Position numbers and translations under genes: made by a program
Part shown: piece by piece, positions 44,389-54,340 of the stretch
Numbering within the stretch: the first letter of the stretch is position 1
Layout: each line of letters begins with the position of its first letter
The notes under the pieces: model-generated
Seen by the model: the letters and a program-made list of their open reading frames with translations, nothing else
Told to the model about the DNA's origin: nothing
Database searches by the model: none
NCBI GenBank assembly: GCA_022385755.1
Contig: MU278357.1
Coordinates: 186,001-250,000, forward strand
Direction of reading: 5' to 3'
From: Trametopsis cervina
Taxonomy: Eukaryota; Basidiomycota; Agaricomycetes; Polyporales; Irpicaceae
DNA: 64,000 nt

Positions 44389-45646
44389 TTATACGTCCAT
44401 CTGCATCTGCATGAGCAGCAGCGTGTCAAACGTATCGTCTCCCTTGCGGTCCTGCGTGCCTCCCGCGCCCACTCCCCCCAACAGCTCTGCGTCGTCCGCC
44501 GGGACCTGCCACCCGAACGATTCGGGCCTCCGTCTTCCGACAAACACATAAGTGTCGCCGTTATCAGGCGATCCAAACCGCGTCCACGCTGCCGGCGGCA
44601 CCTCATTAAAGTCGCCGAGCGCTTCTCGTGCTACCGCTGCAGCAGGAACATGATGAGATTTGATCAGCACCGGCTCGAACGCGAACCACAGGCCAAAGGC
44701 GGCCCAGAAGGGCGTCTCCTTGGACAAACTCCGGATTCTGTACGATATGACGACCTTGGGAACGCGAGCGGGACCATGTGGAGGGGCGAACGGCGGAGAT
44801 GTGACTTGCAGGAGGCTGCGCAGGAGGGGCGCGAGGAGCTCTGGGAAATAGACCTGCGTGCGCGAATCGTGAGCGTGGTTGAAGGCATAAACGCATGCTA
44901 CGAGAACACGGTCGGTGCACGAGACAATAGCAGCGACGGCTGCGCGCGGCTGCGTGTGGCTGGAAAGCCAAAGTACACGGTTCTGTTTCCCTCGGAGCGG
45001 GTGGCGAAACTGAATACTCACGCACCAGATCACTGCATATGACGTGCGTTAAGTAGCGGTCATCCACGGCAACACGAGGGTCAGAAGTCGACGGGCTTGA
45101 CAGTAGCTCACTGGCGATGTCAGCAGCATGCTGTTCATTTCCCCAGGCGAGGGGACGGACAAGGACGCGTCCTACATGGGATGGGCTTGGCTGGCCGGCG
45201 TGGTTGATTAGATTTTTCTCGAGCAGGGGGCACACCTCTGGGAGATCTGTCGCTACCAGCGTGTAGGGGACATGAGCATGACGCTCCGCGAGCCACGCAG
45301 CCACGATTCCAGTACCGCTACCTAACTCCAGAAATATAGGATGGCCAGACGTGAGATCGTCCTCTTGCAGGAACGGTGGGTCAAATTCAAGGCTCGGAGG
45401 AGCGTCGATGTATGTCTTTAGAGCATAGGCGGCTTCCCTGTGTCAACGGCGGAGAGCTATGGGGTGAGAAGGCCAGGCGGGGAGCGCGAGTGAAAACTGC
45501 GTTCACCAGACCCTGCCCGCTATGCCGTACGTCCTGATCGCCTTAGCCTGCGACGCCTCGTCGAATCCGTCCAAGATCGTTTCATTTGCTGAAGCCTGGG
45601 ACGGCCGTATATCAAGATTCGGAGGAAAATTGGGATTGCTGGACAT
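44389..45646 (-). CDS. Class I methyltransferase, METTL21/Efm-type lysine methyltransferase family
   Basis: The start is ATG 45646 (MSSNPNFPPNLDIRPS) and the stop 44391-44389. The first intron lies between GIAGRV(W) and EAAYALKTYIDAPPSLEFD. S-adenosylmethionine motif I is LELGSGTGIVAAWLAERH, followed by the acidic loop ATDLPEVCPLLEKNL. After the next intron comes SDLVYFPELLAPLLRSLLQV, the post-II motif typical of the seven-beta-strand protein-lysine methyltransferases (METTL21 and yeast Efm6/Efm7/Rkm5). The C-terminal region includes WAAFGLWFAFEPVLI. The substrate in the fungus cannot be told from sequence; elongation factors, ribosomal proteins or Hsp70 are the known targets of relatives. 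An upstream in-frame ATG at 45817 would lengthen the protein, but the family starts close to the one chosen. Confidence 0.83.
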
Positions 45647-46128
45647 GGTCGCGAAAGAACCTTGATCTGGCAGGAAAAGGCGGCGTGGGCCTGATGGCGT
45701 GTATTTGCAGCTGTTAGGATCAGAGGCCGTTGCATGCCCATATATGGCGCGCGTCGGTGCTTTTGGCTCGTGAATCCACGGCACCCGGTCCGTTCCTGAT
45801 CCGCTTTGTCGAAACATTCCGGTGTAGGCGCCCTCCGCTTATTAGCTACCGTTCTTACCGCGAGCGGTAGACTCGAGTTGGGGATAGACGGAATCATGCT
45901 CGGTGCTGCACACACATCCTCACCTTCGTACCCCGACCGCGACGACCTGCTTACCACGCGCTCAGAAATTGTATAGGTGAGCTGCAGCCTTACATGGTTG
46001 GTCAAAGGACCCGAGTCTGATTGGTTAGTATAGCGTGGTTGATTTAAGTGACATCGACCGAAGCTTGTGATTGAACGACTTGCGTTCCCCATACCTTGAC
46101 CATAAGACTGCCTGCCACATCCCTGGAC
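45647..46128. promoter_or_regulatory. Divergent promoter, methyltransferase / peroxisomal carrier
   Basis: 482 bp between divergent start codons. An open frame on the minus strand (46239-45520) runs through both genes' ends but has no family resemblance and overlaps coding sequence in another register. No clear TATA. Confidence 0.5.
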
Positions 46129-47514
46129 ATGGCAGCACCTACACAGCTGACACCGTTTGGAGCGGCCCTGGCAGGAGCGTTGGGAGGGTGCTTCAGTAAT
46201 GCGTGAGTGGTTTCGAAATGGGCACGGCAATGTACTCACGCTTTACCAGTGCAATCTATCCCTTGGACACGTTCGTATATGCTGCGCAGCCTATAACTGC
46301 AGAGTATGCTAATGTGTAGCATATACTAGTGCGAAAACAAGGCTGCAGGCGTACCACAAGAGCAAGGCCGGCGACAAGATCTCGCTCCTGCGAGTGCTCA
46401 AGCAGATTTTGGCTGAGGAGGGGTTCTCAGGGTATTATAGGGGATTCTGGGCAACGATGCTGAACACATTCTCGCAACGTGCGTACCACATCTTAATTGT
46501 GCAAGTCTGATACTGAACACACCCCAGAATACGCGTATTTCTTCTTCTACTCTTGGGTGCGAGGGTCGTACATCCGACGACTAAGCGCGAAACTCCCAAA
46601 GGGCTCAAGAGCGCCAGCCCTCTCTACCGCCGCAGAATTGCTGCTGAGCGCACTCGCCGGCGGACTAGCGCAGATATTCACCATCCCCGTGTCGGTGATC
46701 GCGACGCGGCAGCAGATCGGCCACTCGCAAGAGAAGGCGAAGAAGAAGCGCGAAGCGAAGGCGGCCGCTTACGCAGCCGCGAACCCCGGCGTGGAGAAAG
46801 CTCCTGAGGACGAGAACGCCGACCCGTATGACGACTCGTTCCTCGGCGTCGCAAAGGAGATTGTCGAAGAAGAGGGTGTTACCGGCCTTTGGCTCGGGCT
46901 GCAGCCGGGGCTGGTGCTCACCGCTAACCCCGCGATCACATATGGATGCTACGAACGCGTCAAGAGCGCGTTGTTGCTTGCGCAGGAGAAAGCTACAGGT
47001 CAGCTCGACACAAAGCTAAGCCCGTGGATGACCTTCTCCGTCGGTGCTATTAGCAAGACCCTTGCCACTGTTGTGCGTGCATTATATTTTATCGCCACAT
47101 TCACGTTGAATCCTGACATACGGCGCACCACTTGTTTGCAGGTCACATATCCGTACATCATGGCAAAGATCCGTATTCAGGCGCGTACAGCAGACGTTGA
47201 CGAATTTGTAGCTACACACGAGGAGCAGCCCGTCCCGCATCATTTCCACCACGGCCACAGTAAGCACGTCGGAGCGTTGACTCTCCTGGGGCGTGTACTC
47301 CGGAGCGAGGGAGTTACTGGGTGGTATCAGGTTTGTGATATAGCTTATCGAGAGATCTATCTTCGTTTGCTGATCGCTCGTCGATTAGGGTATGAGTGCA
47401 CAGATCTTGAAGGGCGTGTTGAATCAGGCCCTCCTGTTCCTGCTCAAAGAACAATTCGAGCACTGGGCTTTGGCGATCATGGTCATTTTCTACCGACTGC
47501 GTAATAAGCCGTAG
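46129..47514 (+). CDS. ANT1: Peroxisomal adenine-nucleotide carrier (Ant1/PMP47 type), mitochondrial carrier family
   Basis: The start is ATG 46129 (MAAPTQLTPFGAALAGALGG) and the stop TAG 47512-47514. Three carrier repeats are visible. Repeat 1 has IYPLDTAKTRLQAY (intron inside) and GFSGYYRGFWATMLNTF. Repeat 2 has AGGLAQIFTIPVSVIATRQQ and GVTGLWLGLQPGLVLTANPA. Repeat 3 has VTYPYIMAKIRIQA and, across two introns, GWYQ, GMSAQILKGVLNQALLFLLK. The LNQALLFLLKEQFEHWAL end and the repeat-2 sequence IPVSVIATRQQ are typical of peroxisomal Ant1/PMP47. These exchange ATP and AMP across the peroxisomal membrane so that fatty acids can be activated inside. A Lys/Ala-rich insertion (KAKKKREAKAAAYAAANPG) lengthens the matrix loop of repeat 2. 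Substrate is inferred from family. Confidence 0.88.
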
Positions 47515-47965
47515 AAAGGTTAGAGGCTTAGATTATATGAGATATGTTCACGAACTGTTTGGTCCTTACTTACCATTGTTTGTGAAGACGCACGGTGCGA
47601 TACGGTCTACTGTTAGTTGTCCGGACGACTATAAAGCGCCTGCATCCTCGCAGAATCAGCGTTGTGGTGAAGACATGAATTCACTGCGACATGATATCGA
47701 TCGATACAGTGGCCTCAGGGCTTCGGTACCATTGGTGAACTTCCTCCGTGTAACGGAGACAGCGTAAACGTGGCTTAAGCATGTAGCAACAGCGATGTGT
47801 GCCCTGAGTTAGCATCGAGGTTTAATGACAGTTGACAACGAGGCTGTGATTTGCCTCCGCGTACTAAAGAGCTCTTAACTATGATCTGCACGATGTCTTG
47901 CAACACACCTTCTCACACTCACCACCTGCTATCCCTTGTGCTTCGACGATTAGGGGCGTACTGCG
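47515..47965. other. Intergenic region, 451 bp
   Basis: 3' flank of the carrier and promoter of the next gene. Only a 76-codon frame (47537-47767), not convincing. Confidence 0.6.
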
Positions 47966-49182
47966 ATGGCTCAGCAATATGATGTGGTTTCCGGAGACCA
48001 GTATCGTTATGCTCTGACTAACTTCGTGGGTCACAATATCGTTATCTTGGGGTTTGGCGTTGATAACACGTCTCTTCTGTTCACAGCGGATTGCCCACGA
48101 GAAGGTAGAGGAACAACGCGGACAGCTGCAAGAGCAGGAGAAGCAGGTCGCGTTGCTTCGGGAAAGGATCGCGCTCTTGGAGGGTACCAGCGATCCCTTG
48201 TTCAGCCATAACAAAATTGCAGGCTCGGTAGATGATTTCTCCATAAAGGTGAGCTTCAAGCCCCGATTCGTGTGCTGCTCATTCATAATGCCTATCCTAC
48301 TATCTCGTAGAATGCAGCTTCGCAGCTTGAACGCGAGATCAACTCATGGGCAGCATCAGTCATCGCCAATCCTCCCGCAGACCTGGGCCACATTCGCCAT
48401 GCTGCTCTCACCGACATCCTAGACGGAGAGCCTCCACAGGACTACCCGGTCCCGGAGAGTATTACCGGCTTCCAGATGCAGACCCTCAACCTCTTGCGAC
48501 ACGCTCTCGCGAAGACGATATGCGACGGGATCGTTAATTGCCTGATCGTCACCGACAGCCCGGATGCAAATATCCAGCTCACGCGTATACATGAGCACAT
48601 CTTTGCACGTAAGTGTGCCGATATAACGCGTTTTTGATTTGTGTCTTACGATAGCTGGTCGTAGGGGATGCCACTGTAGCATCTGTGTGGCGCCGCCAAA
48701 CGTTCAGTGCGGCTGTCGAGACATGTTCTCGGGACATGTCACGCTTCTTCATTTCCGAGCACCTGCCCAGCCTCGCTTTAACCATCCGTCCCGATGAAAA
48801 TGATAACGCTCCTGCAGCTGGCATATACCGTGTCCTCGAGGGCGGGTACGAGTTTTCTCGTATGCTACACGGCGCGCCTTCGAGTGCAGGTGGCTCAGTG
48901 GACGCGTTCTACCGCGCGTTCGTGCCAGAGTTGGGAAGCATCCTGCACCCTTCCCAAATCGAACTTGTCAAGCGTTGCATGACGAGCGAGCGAAGAGAGC
49001 AGGATCGCATTGGCGCGACCGTCTTTCCCGGCCTTGTCAAGGTCACGCGTGGGCCTGCAGGGCCAAGTGGTCAGCAAGGACCTCACGCGCAGACGGTTGT
49101 GCGCAGAGCCCAAGCCATATGCGAATGTGCTCTCGGCATATACCCCAAGGTTATGGGAGAGCCGACCCCACACATGCACTGA
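47966..49182 (+). CDS. Conserved-looking Agaricomycete protein of unknown function with N-terminal coiled coil
   Basis: The start is ATG 47966 (MAQQYDV), with an intron to RIAHEKVEEQRGQLQEQEKQ, a clear coiled coil (VALLRERIALLE). After the next intron, NAASQLEREINSWAASVIAN leads into a helical domain with MQTLNLLRHALAKTICDGIV, NCLIVTDSPDANIQLTRIHE, SVWRRQTFSAAVETCS and GGYEFSRMLHGAPSSAGGSV. The C-terminal segment is DAFYRAFVPELGSILHPSQI, ELVKRC and IGATVFPGLVKVTRG. The stop TGA is at 49180-49182. I recall similar proteins, with the same LRHAL...TRIHEH and FYRAFVPELGS segments, from many mushroom genomes without an assigned role. There is no membrane segment or catalytic motif. The WRRQTFSAAVE and AFYRAFVPELG blocks look strongly constrained, so it is likely a real and conserved cytosolic protein. 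Confidence 0.8.
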
Positions 49183-49301
49183 CCTAATCTCACCGGATGT
49201 ACTTTCTGCATATTTTTCTTGTATAACCCTCGGATTTATCGCAATATATATCAATGTCTAGCATGGTCCATGATGATTTTGCAGGTAACGAATGGACGTG
49301 T

Positions 49302-51446
49302 CTAATGTTGAGAGACTAATAAAGAAGCAAGGGTGGCCTGAGCCTGAACAATCTGTCGAGTTGGATATATCAGTGAGTGCACATGCAATAGTTAGAAACA
49401 ATACGGACCTCGAGCGCCTGCGCGACTTCCAGCCGTTTACGTGCGGCAATGAGCCAATCCGACAACAGTACCTTGGGTGTACCCTTAAGTTGGTTCAGCT
49501 CCCTGGTAGCACGGTCGAGGTCCTTCTCGTTCAGGTAGTACTCCGCGCGGGCGAGAACGCTGAGCACATCATCACCCTCAACCAGACCCTGGCGCTTGAA
49601 GCTGAATGACGAGAGGAAATGCGAAGCGAGATGAGACAAGAGTCCAGCGTTCTGGTCAGGCACCAAAGCGACGCTGGCAACGCGGGGGGACACGGATGTG
49701 GTGAACCACAGCGCCAGGTCGGCGAATGGTTCTACACCGATGTCAGGAACGTCCGATGTCTCAAGGGTTTCCAAAGCGGCCGTGACGACCGGGTCTTCTC
49801 GCGCAGCAGCGATGTGGCGGACGACGCGCAACTCGTCACGGAACGGCTTGCGGACAGAGCCGTCGACCGCGTGGCCAAGAGCACGAATGGCCGACCACAG
49901 CGCGTGCACTCGGATATTTTCGTCCAGATATGCTGAGTTGTCCAGTGCGATACGCTCGAGACGCTTCAGGTTTGACGAAAGTTCATCAAGCTTCGCCAGA
50001 CGGCCACCCCGTTCCTGCTCGACACGAATCTTGATTTCACGGATCCATCGTCGCTGCAGCTCGATACCTTGGGCGATGACCTCTTCCTTCAGACTGCCCC
50101 TTTCTGTGAGAATGATGAAGATACAAGGAAGCAGAGCAACACCCACCGCTCGTTAATAATCTCACTTTGGGTCCGGAGCTCTTGGTTAAGCTTTTCGCGA
50201 TAGGCTTGGGTGAACTTCGCCTTCTCATCGTCGAAGTACTGGCGGAAACCTTCCTCTTGGCTGTCCAACTTGTCCTGGGCCTCCATCTCAAGCTCGAGCA
50301 ACTTGATGGTATACTCTCGTGTCTGCTCATCTAACTTCGCCTCGAGAGCCTGTCGCTCCTCCTCCTTGACCTGGTCAAAGCGAGATGCCAAATCTCTGAT
50401 ATCTCCCTTCGCGCCCTCCAACACGTCGCGCGCCTTTTCAGCGGCAGCAGGATTGCTGTTGAGATATGACGCGAGGTTATCGATGAGAGAGGCCAGCTGA
50501 GATATTACGGGCTCCGTTGCGCCCAGCTCCGCCACGACGGGTGCAACGAGCGGCAATGGCACTGGTGCGGGCTTTGGCGGTTCTGCTTTCGCCTCCTTGG
50601 TCTCAGGAACGGCCTTCGGAGCTGCTTTTGGGGGCGCTGGTCTCGCATAGCCTGGCGGAGGCTCAAAGCCTACTGGCAGAGGGAGGTCATACACGTTCTG
50701 ACCCTTCTTCACCGCTGAAGGTTCCGCGGAAGTAGAGGCAGACGCGTTATCCGGTGGAGTGACCTCGGGCTGTTCAGGAGTTGTAGTCGAGCCGGGTTTG
50801 GGGATAGCAACTTTGCCGGCAAGAGCTTCTTCGGCCAGCCTCACGAGCTCTTCTACACCCTCCGAAAACTGTGCAGCCTGGTGTTTCGCGATGGCGGCAT
50901 CTTTCTTCGACTGACCGACAATCGCCTCCTCCGCCTTGTGCACAGTAGTTTTCAGACTCTTTGTGACATGCTGTATCCGCTCCTTCGAAACCTCCTTCGT
51001 CCGCTCATACGCCTCCTTCGTCTTCTCAACCGCCTTGCCGCTCGACTCGCCACTGAAAAGATTCTGGACGTATGTCACACCCTTCGACGAAGCCGCGATG
51101 ACCTTTTCTATCGTCAGAGTGTCCCAGTCGTGGTCTTCAGCATATTGCACGACGGATGCGCCGAGCGGAACGTTTTCGACGAAGAATTCGTGGTAAGGGT
51201 GATTAGAGAATGCGACAAACGCGCTCCCGACGTAGAAAGTAGTCGTAGCAGCTGTAGTATAGATGATAAACCGCCGTATAGGATGTTTCTTCTTCGGGGC
51301 TGCTTGAGGTACTTCCGTCGCCAAACGCTGTTCCAGCGCACATTAGCACACGACATAGTCGACTGAAGTGATAGACTCACACGGCGCGTCACTCGCACAA
51401 CAGCCCCTCCAACGGGTGTCCTTGCTAACGTCGCAGCACGTAACAT
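49302..51446 (-). CDS. MIC60: MICOS subunit Mic60 (mitofilin)
   Basis: Exon 1 (51446-51381) encodes a mitochondrial presequence (MLRAATLARTPVGGAVVRVT) and joins at 51327 to RLATEVPQAAPKKKHP. One membrane helix follows (FIIYTTAATTTFYVGSAFVA), then a long intermembrane-space part with coiled coils (DVLEGAKGDIRDLASRFDQV, EEERQALEAKLDEQTREY). The C-terminal mitofilin domain has GIELQRRWIREIKIRVEQER, LKRLERIALDNSAYLDENIR, RVHALWSAIRAL and FADLALWFTTSVSPRVASVA, and ends ALEIVQAQATLASLLVSQH after a last intron (stop 49304-49302). Mic60 sits in the inner membrane, builds crista junctions and tethers outer-membrane partners. The Ala/Pro/Lys-rich region in the middle is the usual variable linker. The gene is divergent from ATG22, 267 bp between starts. 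Confidence 0.94.
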
Positions 51447-51713
51447 TCGAGTCCGCCGAGCGTGATAGCGAGGGCGACGTTGCGGACGGCGTACACGGTG
51501 AGCGATCGGCGCCTTCGCGGGCACCCGGGTGTGGACGATGAGAGCGGCTATCAGTCAAAAACAAGCCGAATACGGCAGTCAACGTGGTTTATCGGAAATA
51601 CCCTCATGAGAATCCACACGGGTGCCAGATATGGTCGCCTATCATCATAACGTTCGTTGTGAAAATGAGTGCCACAGTGCTATCTCTGCTTCCGACGGCC
51701 ATCTCTGTGCACA
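51447..51713. promoter_or_regulatory. Divergent promoter, MIC60 / ATG22
   Basis: 267 bp separate the two start codons, so the genes must share regulatory DNA. No clear TATA on either strand. Pairing a mitochondrial-architecture gene with an autophagy gene could allow common control; this is inference from position only. Confidence 0.55.
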
Positions 51714-54247
51714 ATGACGACCATCCGGCCAGGGAAAGCGCAGGAGCCGCGCACAGACGGCGACGCTGCCAGCCAAAAATCCACCTTCGAGAGTGCGACA
51801 GTTCGCAGTGATCGCAGCTGGACAACAACTAGGGTCGAGCTGTGGGCGTTCTATGTGTATTACATAGTACGTCACTTCTAGAAAAACATCCTGGTAGCGA
51901 AGTTCTGAGCTGACCTCATTTTCAGGGAAATAACGGTCTTTCAGGCTTCAACTTTGGACCCTCCCAGTTCCAGAATCTGCTATTCTTAGCAGGCTACGAC
52001 CCCAGCCAGCCGCCGTTCACAGCACCGTGCGGCAGTGGCACAGGCTGCGTGCTCCCGTTTGCTGGGCGCGTTCGAGACAGTGAGTAATCTACAAAGCTAT
52101 GTATCATTGCCCACGTGCTAAAGTACTACATGTAGTAAACTCAATAGTATTGCTCACCAACGGTATCAGTTTCGCACTTCAAGCGGTGGTCCTGTTAGGA
52201 ATTGGGGCTTGGGCCGACTACGGAAGCTGGAGGTCAGTAGTTCCGCACATCATAACAAGTATATATACTTATGGAGTGCGTCGTAGGCCAAATATCACGA
52301 TTTTCTTTACTATACTAGCCGTAGCCGTGTCCTTTGCGTGGCTCGGTGTGGAGGACCCGTCAAAATGGCAAGCTGGTGTCGCGCTATACGTTCTGGGTTG
52401 TATGTATCCCCATTTTGATTTCCGAATTCCGCTGAATATAGTCACCAGTAATCGCGTATCAGGTAAAAGCTTACTTCTATAATTACCTATATTTCGCTAA
52501 CTATGTGCGTTGTTAGTGCGCTCTCACGTTCTGGACGGCTGCATTCCCTGGCTTGGCTCGAGACCTTCCCGAAATCAAAGAGTCCGCTCAAGAAGCTGAA
52601 GCTGGCACGAAAACGTGAGCAAAATGTCGATCCACCTGATGAGCTTCTTACGAGCTTGTCTATTGCCAGGTATTCTGAGCATGCAGATCTGGAGTCTATC
52701 GCTCGGAATCGCATCTCAAACGTCTCTTTTGCCGTATGTTCCGCCGGAGAAATCCTAATCCTTGCCGTAATGGTTGGGATCCTTAAAGGCATCAAGTCCG
52801 ATGAAAGTACTGAGAATAATACGAGAGCCTTCAGTATTCTCATTGCTTTCTCCGGCGGTGTATGGTGTAAGCAATATATCTGTCCACTAAATCCACCGCT
52901 AACATATTTATCACTCCACAGTACTATGCGCTCTCCCATGGTTTTTCTTAGAGAAACGACGCCCGGGCTTGGCGTTTCCTCCAGGAACCTCCCTGTTGAC
53001 GGTGGGATTTAAGCAAACATATGTCGCTTTCCGGGAATGCATGCGTCTCAAACAAACATTCCTATACCTTATATTTTATTTCCTGATGTGAGAGGACGGT
53101 TTATATGCTTCGAGCCACGTCTAACATCTGCTTTTTTTTTTCGCAGGGGAGACGTTCTCAATACTACTGTGTATGTGACGGTATGGTTTTACCCGACACT
53201 CGTACTAATAGCTTTTCTTGGCTTTCCAGGACCGTCATTGGGACACTACAGAACAGGTGAGGTGCGCACTATGGATAGTTGAACTGACCTGACAATCTGC
53301 CATATTAGTGTCGTTGCATATTCAACACTACAGCTAACCCTTCTATTGATCGTTGGAATTGTGGCCCAGGGTCTCGGAATCTAGTATGTCTAATTTTCTT
53401 CACGGTGGTCAAAGGTCTCATTATCATGTCTTTAGCTTGTTTTGGCTCGTACAGAAGAAATTTGGCCTCTCAACCAAGACTGTATGTCTTCCTCTCTGCG
53501 GATACGGCTAAGTACTGAGGATTTTTGCAGATGCTATCATTCAACGTTATATGGATTATCGTGAGCAATTCCTGGTATCGCTATGTTTTCGTACTCAACT
53601 CCGGCAGGTACTAACTATCTGGGGTCTCATTGGAGTCCACACCGACAAATTCGGTTTCAAACATGTCTGGGAGATCTGGTGAGCGTGAGGTTTGCTGTTG
53701 TATAACCGTACCTAACGCCGGAATTGCAGGCTCTATCAAGCATACTATGGACTTATGGTATGCCCATGGTACGCATACAGTCAGACTATGATTAGCGAAG
53801 TATCGCCGCTACCGCAGATGTAAGCAAATTTGCTTTGATTTTGATGCCGACTAACTGAACCCCTGCTTGACATTCCAGGTTCTTGTTCTTCGCTCTGTTT
53901 TCAGTGGTGGGTCTTAATCTTTTCATACACCCCAGCGTATCGCTCATGTCTTGTACGTAGGTCGGGAAGACATCTGCGTTCATTGGACCTTTTGTCACAT
54001 CAGCGATTATCACCGCCTCTGGTAACAACGATTCAATGCCGTTCGCTTTCCTTTTTGCACTGTACGTATCTCTTGGTTCAAGTCCTCCGTAGTTTACGGA
54101 AATATTGATGATCCACGCAGCGGTACCGTCAGCACAGTATTCCTGTGGCTAGTCAATGTGGATAAGAGCCGAAAAGAATGCGAGGAGTTCATAATAGCAG
54201 AAGCAAAGCGAGATGCATTCGAGGTCGCCAATTGGTCTAGCCGCTAA
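51714..54247 (+). CDS. ATG22: Autophagy-related protein 22 (vacuolar amino-acid effluxer)
   Basis: The start is ATG 51714 (MTTIRPGKAQEPRTDGDAA) and the stop TAA 54245-54247, with about a dozen introns. The N-terminal motif RVELWAFYVYYI, then GNNGLSGFNFGPSQFQNLL, is the Atg22 hallmark. Later exons give FAGRVRDINSIVLLTNGISF, ALQAVVLLGIGAWADYGSW, FWTAAFPGLARDLPE and ARNRISNVSFAVCSAGEI. The C-terminal half has RLKQTFLYLIFYFLMGDVLN, LTIWGLIGVHTDKFGFKHVW and YAYSQTMISEVSPLPQMFLF, then SVVGKTSAFIGPFVTSAIIT. The protein has about eleven or twelve helices of the MFS fold and lies in the vacuole membrane, releasing amino acids after autophagy (known in yeast). No break is seen. It converges with the ABC transporter gene. 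Confidence 0.93.
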
Positions 54248-54340
54248 CCAGATACGCCTTCTCAGCTATAAACTAAAGATTACATACGATAGATATTAGG
54301 AGGTGGTATTTACTTTCACATATTAACCTTAGATCTCATC

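Noticed and set aside
45520..46239. 240-codon minus frame between methyltransferase and carrier
   Set aside because: It overlaps the start of both genes in another register and shows no family resemblance; a properly spliced methyltransferase start at 45646 explains the region better.
54070..54090. tRNA-like B box (GGTTCAAGTCC)
   Set aside because: It lies inside an ATG22 intron and has no partner A box or cloverleaf.
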